DNA of 41,857 nt from NCBI GenBank assembly GCA_964384675.1, contig CAYLNK010000015.1, positions 1 through 41,857 of the forward strand, read 5' to 3'. The position numbers were made by a program, and so were the translations under genes. Shown piece by piece: positions 34,325 through 41,857 of the stretch; the first letter of the stretch is position 1, and each line of letters starts with the position of its first letter. The notes under the pieces are model-generated. The model searched no databases. It was not told the origin of the DNA and saw only the letters and a program-made list of their open reading frames with translations. This stretch comes from CAYLNK01 sp964384675. GTDB taxonomy: Bacteria; Acidobacteriota; Thermoanaerobaculia; UBA5066.

Positions 34325-35092
34325 CTAGGACGCGAGGAACGAGAAGCCGACCCGGATCATCACACCGAGGACCCACAGGAGGATCGGCACCGCGGTCGCC
34401 GACGCCTTCGACAGCCCCGGCAGCTTCCGGAAGCCGACCACCAGGAGGATCAGGCCCGCGATCGAGAAGAGGTCGAACGATCCGGCGAGGGCCCGCACCG
34501 GCAAAGGCGTCCCGTCTCCGAGGAACGCGGCGAGGCTCGACTTCACGATCCCCTCCGCCTGGGATTGCAGGAGGCTCCCGTCCGGTACCTGCAGGAGGAT
34601 CGGGATCGAGAGGACCGCCTTGGTGACGTCGACGAGGGAGGCGTGCGAGCAGAGGGCCATCACCTGCGAGAACCCGGCCTCGGCGCCGAACGCCCGGGCG
34701 CCGCCCCAGTGCAGGAGGCCCGACAGGAAGAACAGGACGACGAGCCCCGTGACGCCGATGGCGAGGGACACCGTCTTGAACTTCTGGGACATCGCCAGGG
34801 CCCGCTGGACCTCCTCGTTGGAGAGCGTGCGACCCATCTTCTCGGCCTGCTTCTCCATCCGGTCGCGAACGGAGCGCTCCATGTCGAGCTTGGGCGTGAC
34901 GAGGAAGACGGTGCCGGACATGACCACGATCCAGATCAGGCAAGGGAGCCACCAGGTGGGACGGGCCACCAGCCGGGCCATGGTCTCGCCGGGCTTGACG
35001 AACGTGCCGACGAGCGCCGCGAACGGCGAGAGCGCCGGCCCGGAGGCCGGCGCGGGTGAGGAGGCGGGTGGCGCGTAGGGCGCGTCCGTCAC
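34325..35092 (-). CDS. Yip1-family integral membrane protein
   Basis: A 255-residue protein with five predicted transmembrane helices after a Pro/Ala-rich N-terminus: VKPGETMARLVARPTWWLPCLIWIVVMSGTVFLV, GVTGLVVLFFLSGLLHWGGARAFG, ALCSHASLVDVTKAVLSIPILL, LFSIAGLILLVVGFRKLPGLSKASA and ILLWVLGVMIRVGFSFL. The 'P...ARLVARPTWW.P' start and helix order fit the bacterial Yip1/DUF1282 family. Function is unknown; it is often encoded beside export ATPases. It overlaps tolC by 4 nt and precedes the ATPase. Confidence 0.85.
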   Translation of the reverse strand: MTDAPYAPPASSPAPASGPALSPFAALVGTFVKPGETMARLVARPTWWLPCLIWIVVMSGTVFLVTPKLDMERSVRDRMEKQAEKMGRTLSNEEVQRALAMSQKFKTVSLAIGVTGLVVLFFLSGLLHWGGARAFGAEAGFSQVMALCSHASLVDVTKAVLSIPILLQVPDGSLLQSQAEGIVKSSLAAFLGDGTPLPVRALAGSFDLFSIAGLILLVVGFRKLPGLSKASATAVPILLWVLGVMIRVGFSFLAS

Positions 35093-36783
35093 CGGAGCGC
35101 GCCCTCTTCCGCGGGCGTCGCGTCGAGCGTGACCGGCAGGCCGGAGATGGCGATCGACTTCTGCTCGAGGAGGTCGCCGATCGCCCGGTGCCAGCTCGTC
35201 AGGGCCTTCTGGTAGGCCGAGATCGCCTGGAGCTCGAACGAGCGGGCCGACGTCAGGTCGTTCTGGACCTGCGACACCTGGAAGGACGTCGTCATGCCGT
35301 TCTCGTACTTCTTCTTCTCGGCGTCGAGGTTCCGCTCCGCGAGCTCGCGTGACTTCTTGGCCGCCGCCACCGAGCGCACCGCGGTGCCGACGCCGCGGGC
35401 GGCTGCCTGCACCTCCACCTGGAGGTTCTGCTTCAGGATCGCGAGGTTGGTGCGGGAGAGCTCCAGGTCCGTGGCCGCGCTCGCGGCCTGGTTACGCGCG
35501 GTGCGGTTCCCGATCGGCACGTTGAGCACGAGCCCCAGCTGCCAGGCCGGGTACTGCCGCCCGCGGATCTGGTAGAGGGCGTCGACGTAGTCGAGGTTCG
35601 TGACGCCGTTGTCGGTCTCGATCCGGTTGGCGGCGCCGACGCCCGAGTAGCCGTACGAGCCGCTGGCGTCCAGGCGGGGCAGCAGCTGGTTGCGATTGAA
35701 GGCCAGGGAGACTTTCTTCGACTCGATGTCCACGACGGCCTGCTTCACCTCGGGTCGCGTCTCGAGCGCCTTCTTGAGGCCGGCGGCCACGTCGAGGGTG
35801 ATCGGCTCGAAGCTGGGGGCGTCCTTCGTCACGATCGGGCGGGCCCAGTCCACGTGCGAGGAGACGTTGAGAAGCCGGCGGATCCGGTCCTGCGCGTCGC
35901 CGATGGCGCCCTCGGCCAGGATGATGTCCTGCTCCCGCTGGGCGATCGTCACCTCGGTCTGGACGATGTCGATGGGGGCGAGCGCGCCGACGTCGATCTT
36001 GATCTTCGTGATCCGGTTCAGGTCCTTGGCGCGGTCGAGCGCCTCCAGCTTCGCCTGGAGGTTCGAGTAGGCGTAGGCGAGGTCCCAGTACGCGTTCTCG
36101 ACGTTCTGGACGGTGCCCTGGACCGACTGGACGAAGCTCCAGGCCGCCTGGTCGCGCCCGATGCGGGCCTGCACGACGAGCCGCTTGCTGACGGTCTTGC
36201 CGAAGTTCCTGAGGAGAGGCTGGGTGAGCGAGAGGGTGAGCCCGCTCTCGTAGGTCGGGTTGATCTCGACGTACCCTGCGGGTGCCTGACCGACCGGGGA
36301 GTCGGTCCGGGTGTTCGTCCAGCCGAGCCGGTACGTGGCGCCTGTGCTGAAGAGCCCGCCGAACGTGGCGTCGGCCGTCTGGGTCTGGCTGACGGGCGAC
36401 TGGAACGAGCGGGTCGTCGGCGTGTCGCTCTTCCGCGCGCTCAGGTCGAGCTGGACGTACGGGTCGAACGCGCCGTCGGCCGAGCCGATCGAGAACGCCG
36501 CCTTCTCGTAGCTGTAGGCCGCCACGTCGAGGTCGAGGACGTTTTGCAGCGCGAGCGAGATCGCCTGGTCCAGCGTCAGCTCGATCTTGTCGCCGGCCGG
36601 AAGCGGCACGCTCTTCCGCGTCTTCGAGCTGATCGGTACCGTGATCGCGGTCCCGCCGGCGGCGGCCGACGGCGCGGCCGGAGTCGCCAGCACGAGTACC
36701 GCGGTCGCCCCCGCCAGCAGCCGGCGGGCCCGGGACGGCCCGGACTGCGACTTCTCTCCACCGTGATTCAGGGTCTGGTTCAA
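35089..36783 (-). CDS. TolC-like outer membrane efflux protein
   Basis: A 564-residue protein with signal peptide (RRLLAGATAVLVLATPAAPSAAA). Two outer-membrane efflux domains with long coiled helices follow: LTLDQAISLALQNVLDLDVAAYSYEKA, VVQARIGRDQAAWSFVQSVQGTVQNVENAYWDLAYAYSNLQAKLEALD, then ETRPEVKQAVVDIESKKVSLAFNRNQLLPRLDASGSYG and AERNLDAEKKKYENGMTTSFQVSQVQNDLTSARSFELQAISAYQKALTSWHRAIGDLL. I chose the TTG at 36783 because GGAGGGGAGG (36798-36789 on the minus strand) lies 5 nt before it; TTG 36804 is less likely. It heads the efflux operon. Confidence 0.94.
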   Translation of the reverse strand: MNQTLNHGGEKSQSGPSRARRLLAGATAVLVLATPAAPSAAAGGTAITVPISSKTRKSVPLPAGDKIELTLDQAISLALQNVLDLDVAAYSYEKAAFSIGSADGAFDPYVQLDLSARKSDTPTTRSFQSPVSQTQTADATFGGLFSTGATYRLGWTNTRTDSPVGQAPAGYVEINPTYESGLTLSLTQPLLRNFGKTVSKRLVVQARIGRDQAAWSFVQSVQGTVQNVENAYWDLAYAYSNLQAKLEALDRAKDLNRITKIKIDVGALAPIDIVQTEVTIAQREQDIILAEGAIGDAQDRIRRLLNVSSHVDWARPIVTKDAPSFEPITLDVAAGLKKALETRPEVKQAVVDIESKKVSLAFNRNQLLPRLDASGSYGYSGVGAANRIETDNGVTNLDYVDALYQIRGRQYPAWQLGLVLNVPIGNRTARNQAASAATDLELSRTNLAILKQNLQVEVQAAARGVGTAVRSVAAAKKSRELAERNLDAEKKKYENGMTTSFQVSQVQNDLTSARSFELQAISAYQKALTSWHRAIGDLLEQKSIAISGLPVTLDATPAEEGALR

Positions 36784-36822
36784 AGCGTCCTCCCCTCCAG
36801 TCAACGCGTAGAAAATACGTCG

Positions 36823-36834
36823 TTTCGTACGAAA
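36823..36834. promoter_or_regulatory. Palindromic operator-like site upstream of the tolC operon
   Basis: TTTCGTACGAAA is a perfect 12-bp palindrome in the 76-bp leader between the DppF-type gene and tolC. An A/T-rich stretch, TATTTT on the minus strand, lies a few bases downstream and may be a -10 region. The form resembles TetR-family operators. No repressor gene is adjacent, so the regulator is unknown. Confidence 0.4.
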
Positions 36835-36859
36835 AGTTTCCCCGGTCCAGCCGGATGGA

Positions 36860-37858
36860 TCATCCGTTCGGGTAGAAGCAGGCGACCCGGTGGTCCGTCC
36901 CGTCGAGCGGGGCGTCCAGCCCCGGCCGCTCCTGCCGGCACCGCTGCTTCACCGACGGGCAGCGCGGGTGGAACGGGCATCCGGGCGGCGGCTCCGCCGG
37001 GGACGGCGGCTCTCCCGAAGCCCTGGCCCGGCGCACCTCCCGGCCTGCCGGGAGCCGGCGAGGCTCGGAGGCGAGGAGGAGCGAGGTGTACGGATGCCGG
37101 GGCGCGGCGAAGAGCCGCGCGGTCGGGGCCTCCTCGACCACACGGCCGAGGTACATGACGCAGGTTCGATCGGCGAACTGACGCACGATGGCGAGGTCGT
37201 GTCCGATGAAGAGATAGGCCGGCCGGGACGGCGTCCGTTCCTGGAGGTCGAGGAGCAGGTTGAGGACCTGGGCCCGCACGGAGACGTCGAGCGCCGAGAC
37301 CGGCTCGTCGAGCACGACGAGCTTCGGCTCGGTCGCGAGCGCCCGGGCGATGCCGATCCGCTGCCGCTGGCCTCCGGAGAACTCCTGCGGCGTCCGGGCG
37401 ACGGCGGAAACGGGTAGTCCGACCGAGGCCAGCAGCGCCGCCACGCGCTCGTCCCTCTCCTTCCCCTTCCAGACGCGGTGGATGTCGAGGGGCTCCGCCA
37501 CGATCTCTCCCACCGTCATCCTCGGATCGAGAGACGTCGCCGGGTCCTGGAACACGACGCCGACGTCCCGGCGGCGCCGGTTCAGCTCGGCCTCCGGCAA
37601 CGCCAGCCAGTCGACGCCGTCGAAGCGGACGGTGCCTCCGTCCGGGGTGAGGAGCCGGAGGACGAGGCGGGCCGTGGTGCTCTTGCCGGAGCCCGACTCC
37701 CCGACCAGCGCGAGCGTCCGCCCGCGCTCCACCGAGAACGAGACGTCCGCCACGGCGTTCACGCGCATGGGCGGCGCGAGGAGCCCACGTTTCGTGACGA
37801 ACGCCTTCGAGAGACCTCCGACCGACAGGAGAGGCTCACTCACGGAGGAGACTCCCAT
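36860..37858 (-). CDS. Oligopeptide/dipeptide ABC transporter ATPase (DppF/OppF-type)
   Basis: A 332-residue ATPase with Walker A GESGSGKS, Q-loop FQDPATSLDPRMTVGEIVAEPL, signature FSGGQRQRIGIARALA, Walker B LVVLDEPVSALDVS and H-loop LFIGHDLAIVRQFADR. The C-terminal oligo_HPY extension, PPPGCPFHPRCPSVKQRC...ACFYPNG, has four cysteines of the kind that bind an Fe-S cluster in some Dpp ATPases. I chose ATG 37858 with GGAG just before it; GTG 37843 is the alternative. It overlaps the DppD-type gene. Permease and solute-binding genes are not nearby. Confidence 0.93.
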   Translation of the reverse strand: MGVSSVSEPLLSVGGLSKAFVTKRGLLAPPMRVNAVADVSFSVERGRTLALVGESGSGKSTTARLVLRLLTPDGGTVRFDGVDWLALPEAELNRRRRDVGVVFQDPATSLDPRMTVGEIVAEPLDIHRVWKGKERDERVAALLASVGLPVSAVARTPQEFSGGQRQRIGIARALATEPKLVVLDEPVSALDVSVRAQVLNLLLDLQERTPSRPAYLFIGHDLAIVRQFADRTCVMYLGRVVEEAPTARLFAAPRHPYTSLLLASEPRRLPAGREVRRARASGEPPSPAEPPPGCPFHPRCPSVKQRCRQERPGLDAPLDGTDHRVACFYPNG

Positions 37859-38894
37859 CCGGCTCTCCGAGATGACACGCGACCCGTCCCTTTTCCCCCG
37901 GCGGAGCCTCGCGCAGTCGCGGTGCCTCCGAGCGGCAGCGCGGGAGCGCCTCGGGGCAGCGGGGCTCGAAGGCGCATCCGGCCGGCATCTTCCCGGGCTC
38001 CGGGACCTGCCCGGCCAGGACCGGAAGGCGTTCGCGCCCGTCGGCGCTGCCCGCGGACGGCTCCCCCGCGCCGGGGCGCGAGGCGAGGAGCGCCCTCGAG
38101 TACGGGTGGGCCGGCCGCGTGAAGAGGCCGTCCGCGCTCGCCTCCTCGACGATCCTCCCCGCATACATCACGAGGACGCGGTCGGCGGTCTCCGCCACCA
38201 CACCGAGGTCGTGCGTGACGAGGAGGACGGCGAGGCCCAGCTCGCCGCGCAGAGCCAGGAGGAGGTCCAGGACCTGCGCCTGTATCGTGACGTCGAGCGC
38301 GGTGGTCGGCTCGTCGGCGATGAGGAGCCGCGGACCGCCCGCGAGGGCCAGCGCGAGCATCGCCCGCTGCCGCATGCCGCCCGACATCCGGTGCGGCAGG
38401 TCGTCCATCCGCCGCTCCGGGTCGGGCAGGGCCACGCGGGCGAGCCACCGGACGGCCTCCGCGCGGGCCTCGGCCTTCGACAGGCCGCGGTGTCGGCGGA
38501 GTACGTCCACGAGCTCGCTCCCGATGGTTCGCACCGGGTCGAGCGCGGCACCCGGCTCCTGGAAGACCAGCCCCATCCCGCCTCCGCGCACCCTCCTCTT
38601 CTCGGGCTCCGGCATCGTGCGGACGTCGCGTCCCTCGAGGAGCACCTGGCCGGCCGTCGTGGCGAGCGGCGGAGGGACGAGGTCGAGGAGCGCGAGGCCA
38701 GTCAGGCTCTTCCCGCAGCCGGACTCACCGACGAGCGCCACGACCTCGCCCCTCGCGACGGTGAACGAGACGCCGTCGACCACGCGTTCCCCGCCCGGGA
38801 GCGCCACGGAGAGCCCCTTCACGTGGAGGAGCACGGCCGGGCCGGAGGCGCCTCCCGCGGAGGCGTCGCGGACGGGCTCGACGAGGCTCGGCAC
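37836..38894 (-). CDS. Oligopeptide/dipeptide ABC transporter ATPase (DppD/OppD-type)
   Basis: A 352-residue ATPase: Walker A GESGCGKS, Q-loop FQEPGAALDPVRTIGSEL, signature MSGGMRQRAMLALALA, Walker B LLIADEPTTALDVT, H-loop THDLGVVAETADRVLVMYAGRI, and an oligo_HPY C-terminus (CAFEPRCPEALPRC...VACHL). I chose GTG 38894, the first start after the divergent promoter region; a longer frame reaches into the neighbouring gene and has no support. The two ATPases form the nucleotide-binding pair of a peptide or nickel importer whose membrane subunits are elsewhere. Confidence 0.92.
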   Translation of the reverse strand: MPSLVEPVRDASAGGASGPAVLLHVKGLSVALPGGERVVDGVSFTVARGEVVALVGESGCGKSLTGLALLDLVPPPLATTAGQVLLEGRDVRTMPEPEKRRVRGGGMGLVFQEPGAALDPVRTIGSELVDVLRRHRGLSKAEARAEAVRWLARVALPDPERRMDDLPHRMSGGMRQRAMLALALAGGPRLLIADEPTTALDVTIQAQVLDLLLALRGELGLAVLLVTHDLGVVAETADRVLVMYAGRIVEEASADGLFTRPAHPYSRALLASRPGAGEPSAGSADGRERLPVLAGQVPEPGKMPAGCAFEPRCPEALPRCRSEAPRLREAPPGEKGRVACHLGEPDGSLLRE

Positions 38895-38937
38895 CGTCCG
38901 ATCATAGCCACTCGGCCGCGTGCTAGGGTTCGTCGCC

Positions 38938-40152
38938 ATGAGCGCCACGCACAAGAAGAAGAGCCCCTTCCTCTCGGGTCGCCGCATCGCGCCGAAGGCC
39001 GTCACGGGAGGCATCAAGGCCGCCGACCTCGTCGAGCAGACGTTTTCCGCCTACAACGCGGCCCGCCTCCGCGAGGCGTGCGCGCTCTTGGTCGAGAAGA
39101 TGCTCGAGCCGGACGTGACGGTGGGCGTCTCCCTCACCGGAGCCCTCACGCCCGCCGGGCTCGGGATCTCGTGCCTGAACCCGCTGATGCGGGCAGGCTT
39201 CATCGACTGGATGATCTCGACGGGCGCCAACCTCTATCACGACGTCCACCACGCCTTCGGGATGCCGCTGCACGAGGGGAAGCCCGGTTTCGACGATGTG
39301 GCGCTCCGCGACGACGGCGTGATCCGGATCTACGACATCGTCTTTCCGTACGAGGTCCTCCTCGACACCGACGCCTTCTTCCGCGAGGTGCTCCGGGCCC
39401 CCGAGATGCAGCGCGCGATGTCCACGGCCGAGTTCCACTGGCTGGTGGGCCGATACGTGACGGCGCGAGCGAGGACCCTGGGGCTGCCGGCCGGACAGTC
39501 GCTTCTCTCCACCGCGCACCAGTGCGACGTGCCGGTCTACACCAGCTCGCCCGGCGACTCCTCGATCGGGATGAACGTGGCGCGGCAGGCGCTCGAGGGC
39601 GGCGGTTTCGCGTTCGACGTCTCGGCCGACGTCAACGAGACCGCCTCGATCGTCTACGCCGCCAAGAAGACCGGAGGGAAGAGCGCCGTCCTGATCCTGG
39701 GCGGCGGGAGCCCCAAGAACTTCCTCCTCCAGACGGAGCCGCAGATCCAGGAGGTGCTCGGGATCGACGAGGCGGGGCACGACTACTTCCTGCAGGTCAC
39801 CGACGCGCGGCCCGACACGGGCGGCCTGTCCGGAGCCACGCCGGCGGAGGCCGTGTCGTGGGGCAAGATCGACCCGAGTCGCCTGCCCGACACCGTCGTC
39901 TGCTACCTCGACGCGACGGTCGCGCTCCCCCTCCTCACGGCGTACGCGCTCGCGCGCCACGCGCCACGACCCCGAAAGCGGCTCTACGGAATGAGGGCGG
40001 AGCTGATGGCGGGCCTCAGGCTCGCGTTCGAGGACGCGCGGCGGGGAAAGGGGGTGAGCAAGAGGGCCCCCAAGGACCGGCTCGAGCAGCTGGCCGGCTC
40101 GAAGAAGCCGCACCGCGGCTTCCGCTCCCACTCGGCCTTCGGAAAGTCGTAG
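38938..40152 (+). CDS. Deoxyhypusine synthase-family protein
   Basis: A 404-residue protein with the DHS fold: FSAYNAARLREACALLVEKM, TVGVSLTGALTPAGLGISCLNPLMRAGFIDWMISTGANLYHDVHHAFG, GVIRIYDIVFPYEVLLDTDAFF, SVGR-like helices, PVYTSSPGDSSIGMN, SADVNETASIVYAAKKTGGKSAVLILGGGSPKNFLLQ. Lys260 aligns with the DHS lysine that carries the butylamine intermediate. NAD and spermidine binding residues look conserved. Bacteria have no eIF5A, so bacterial members probably make another amine product or modify another protein, perhaps homospermidine-like chemistry (inference). Start at ATG 38938; 43-bp divergent gap to the ABC gene. Confidence 0.9.
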   Translation: MSATHKKKSPFLSGRRIAPKAVTGGIKAADLVEQTFSAYNAARLREACALLVEKMLEPDVTVGVSLTGALTPAGLGISCLNPLMRAGFIDWMISTGANLYHDVHHAFGMPLHEGKPGFDDVALRDDGVIRIYDIVFPYEVLLDTDAFFREVLRAPEMQRAMSTAEFHWLVGRYVTARARTLGLPAGQSLLSTAHQCDVPVYTSSPGDSSIGMNVARQALEGGGFAFDVSADVNETASIVYAAKKTGGKSAVLILGGGSPKNFLLQTEPQIQEVLGIDEAGHDYFLQVTDARPDTGGLSGATPAEAVSWGKIDPSRLPDTVVCYLDATVALPLLTAYALARHAPRPRKRLYGMRAELMAGLRLAFEDARRGKGVSKRAPKDRLEQLAGSKKPHRGFRSHSAFGKS

Positions 40153-40170
40153 CCGGGAGAGAAGCTCCTA

Positions 40171-40446
40171 GGAGCCTGTCCGAGTAATGGGCGGGGTCGC
40201 GCGCCAAGGTGCTTGGGGGCGAATCCTAGGCGCGCCTCCGAAGAGTGAAGTTGGCTCTTCACCGAGGAGGCGCAACACCGGAGTCGCCCCCAACTACCTG
40301 GCGCCCTTCGGGTTGCGGCGGCGCGGGCCGATCTTCGGCGTTGCCGCTCCTCGATGATCGCTACGGCATCACCCCTCATCGCGACGCCTTGAATCTCGGC
40401 CCGCGGCGCTCGCAACGCGGCCCCGCCGCTTACTCGGACAGGCTCC
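40171..40446. mobile_element. MITE-like element with 31-bp terminal inverted repeats
   Basis: The ends GGAGCCTGTCCGAGTAA are exact inverted copies (40171-40187 and 40430-40446). The match extends to 28 of 31 positions, and TA flanks the ends at 40169-40170 and 40447-40448 as expected for a mariner/IS630-type target duplication. It is non-coding. Inside, GCGCCTCC/GGAGGCGC (40232-40239, 40266-40273) plus GAAGAG/CTCTTC, within an outer pair 40201-40222/40284-40304, form one hairpin. CGCGGGCCGA/TCGGCCCGCG (40322-40331, 40396-40405) plus GTTGCG/CGCAAC form a second. It fills the gap between the DHS gene and the TPR gene. Confidence 0.85.
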
Positions 40447-41857
40447 TAGGCGGGCTCCGCGGCCTTGAGCTGCTTGAGCCACTCGCCGACGTCCCGGTAC
40501 GAGGCGTCCGAGCCGTAGATGTCGAGGAACGCCTTGTACGCGGAGTCGCGATCGCCGACGTCGACGTACACCTTCCCCAGGTCGTAGAGGAGCCCGAGCC
40601 GATCGTCGTCGTGGATGCCGAGCGTCTCGAGCCCCTTCCGGTACCACTTGATCGCCAGCTGGGGGAGGCCCTTCTCCAGGAAGCAGAGCCCGAGCATCGA
40701 GCAGCACTCGACGGCGTGGAGCGGGTCCTTGGAGGCGAGCTGGAATTCTCCGATCGCCTCGTCGGTGAGCCCCATCTCCTTGTACGCGATCCCGAGGTTG
40801 TAGTGGGTCTCGTAGTCCTCCGGGGAGAGCTGCTGCTCGACGCCCTTCTTGAACTCCCGGAAGATCTCCTCCAGGGAGACCTCGCCGCCGCCCTCGGGCG
40901 TCGACGCGACGACCTCCTGCTTCATCTCGGTCCGGAGCTCGTCGGCGAAGTTGAAGAACTCCTGCTCGTCGGAGAAGAGGCCGGACTCGTCGAGCCCCTG
41001 GCCCTCCGCGGGGCGGGTCGGGTCGACCGAGGCCGGCACCGGCGCGCCGGGTCCCTTCGCCATCTGATCCGTCAGCGCCCGTCCGAGCTCGGCATCGAGG
41101 ACGGACTCGAGGTCCTCGGAGAGGATGTCGTGAAGGGCGGGTCGCTGCTCCTCGGATGGACTCCGCGCCCCCTCGAGCCGGGACCGCCGGGTGGCGATCT
41201 CGACGTGGCCCGGGAAACGCGCCTCGAGGGAGGCGAGACGTTCGGCTGCGTCGACGACCATCCCTTGATCGAGGCAGAAGTCGATCTCGGACAGATCGGC
41301 CTCGGTGGGCGCGGCCGGAGGGGGTGGGATGAAGGGCGCGGGAGGGGCCTCGACGGCAGGCTCCGGCTCCACCCCGACCGGGACCGCGAACTCGAGCGGC
41401 TCGACGGCCTCTTCGGGCTCCACGACCGCAGGGGGGGCCTCGAGCTCCGGCTCCGGCGGAGCCGCGGGCGGCGCGCCGGTCACGGCAGTCACGGCGGGGG
41501 ACGAGACCACGGGTGGAGGTACAGGCGCGGGCTTGGGCCGAACCGGTGGCGCCCCGAGGTCGGGCAGGCCGAAGTCCCGGGCCTTCGCGGCGGGCGCCTT
41601 CGGGATCGACAGCGTGGGCCTCGGGGCGAGGAGATCCGCCGGCAGAGAGATGTCGGTCGGCGTCGACTGGACCGGAGGGCGGGTCTTGGCCGGCGCCTTC
41701 GCGGACGGCAGAGGGATCTCGATCTCGCGAGCCGCCACCGGCTTCGCCTTCGGGGCGACATGAGGGGGCGGCTGGAGGATCTGCGAGATGCTCAGCGGCA
41801 CCCTCGGCTTCGGGACCGCCGGGCGCGCCACGGGAGCCGCCGCGGCCTCGTGAACCG
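40446..41857 (-). CDS. Proline-rich TPR protein (start beyond window or at 41831)
   Basis: The frame stays open to the right edge; the last in-frame start is GTG 41831, giving 461 residues, but the true start may be outside. The N-terminal 185 residues are a Pro/Ala/Val-rich disordered region with repeated 'PPxPxAP' motifs. Then come SEIDFCLDQGMVVDAAERLASLEARFPG, an acidic linker (EDLESVLDAELGRALTD), and a C-terminal TPR set: YETHYNLGIAYKEMGLTDEAIGEFQLASKDP, CSMLGLCFLEKGLPQLAIKWYRKGLETLG, LLYDLGKVYVDVGDRDSAYKAFLDIYG. It resembles TPR scaffold proteins of Acidobacteria/Deltaproteobacteria pili or cell-polarity loci. The TAG stop sits exactly in the TA target of the MITE. Confidence 0.85.
   Translation of the reverse strand, partial: VHEAAAAPVARPAVPKPRVPLSISQILQPPPHVAPKAKPVAAREIEIPLPSAKAPAKTRPPVQSTPTDISLPADLLAPRPTLSIPKAPAAKARDFGLPDLGAPPVRPKPAPVPPPVVSSPAVTAVTGAPPAAPPEPELEAPPAVVEPEEAVEPLEFAVPVGVEPEPAVEAPPAPFIPPPPAAPTEADLSEIDFCLDQGMVVDAAERLASLEARFPGHVEIATRRSRLEGARSPSEEQRPALHDILSEDLESVLDAELGRALTDQMAKGPGAPVPASVDPTRPAEGQGLDESGLFSDEQEFFNFADELRTEMKQEVVASTPEGGGEVSLEEIFREFKKGVEQQLSPEDYETHYNLGIAYKEMGLTDEAIGEFQLASKDPLHAVECCSMLGLCFLEKGLPQLAIKWYRKGLETLGIHDDDRLGLLYDLGKVYVDVGDRDSAYKAFLDIYGSDASYRDVGEWLKQLKAAEPA

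Noticed and set aside
41305..41763. A Gly/Ser-rich plus-strand frame (MGAAGGGGMKGAGG...)
   Set aside because: It is the antisense of the proline-rich part of the TPR gene; Gly/Ser runs are expected from reverse-complemented Pro/Ala codons.

Overview
The window is a compact, very GC-rich bacterial chromosome segment with almost no intergenic space and many 1-4 nt gene overlaps. A diderm host is indicated by a TonB-dependent receptor and a TolC-like outer membrane channel. Pkn-type kinases fused to TolB/WD40 beta-propellers, a Yip1-family protein beside TolC, and the general gene style suggest Acidobacteriota (Thermoanaerobaculia-like) or a related phylum. That assignment is an inference from gene content; no rRNA is present.

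Layout. (1) 1-7603 is a sensory region: a truncated MerR regulator, a TonB-dependent receptor, a convergent pair of YfiR-like periplasmic protein and periplasmic-sensor histidine kinase, a divergent single-domain response regulator, and a Ser/Thr kinase with a propeller sensor. (2) 7622-12388 holds a nucleotidyltransferase/small-protein pair resembling an AbiEii-type toxin-antitoxin module, then der and rnr, then tRNA-Leu(CAG) with a good sigma70-type promoter. (3) 12415-17562 (minus) is a tightly overlapping eight-gene operon: family-2 glycosyltransferase, polysaccharide deacetylase, malonyl/acyl transferase, ketoreductase, acyl carrier protein, FabZ-like hotdog protein lacking the usual histidine, degenerate receiver-PilZ protein and STAS protein. 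It looks like an acyl-chain/glycan envelope pathway with regulatory proteins attached, but no ketosynthase is present.

(4) 17597-29597 (plus) is a complex I operon, nuoA-E-F-G-H-J-K-L-M-N, ending in the redox repressor gene rex. A Rex-like operator lies just upstream of nuoA, suggesting a feedback loop in which NADH/NAD+ sensing by Rex controls complex I and Rex itself. All subunits of the quinone (Q) module, NuoB, C, D and I, are missing and must be elsewhere if the complex is complete. NuoL carries an unusual His/Asp-rich insertion.

(5) 29610-41857 contains alpha-glucan phosphorylase, a zinc-ribbon membrane protein, a polytopic membrane protein, a TolC/Yip1/MacB-type ATPase operon, a pair of oligopeptide-type ABC ATPases without permeases, a bacterial deoxyhypusine synthase homologue, and a proline-rich TPR protein running off the window end. 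Two striking non-coding elements lie here: a perfect 66-bp palindrome 2 bp after the ATPase gene (33484-33549), and a 276-bp MITE-like element (40171-40446) with about 31-bp terminal inverted repeats, TA flanks and two nested internal hairpins.

Most transcription units are operons with translational coupling. Small repeats and hairpins cluster at gene ends, which suggests that short repeat insertion has been the main source of recent change in this segment.
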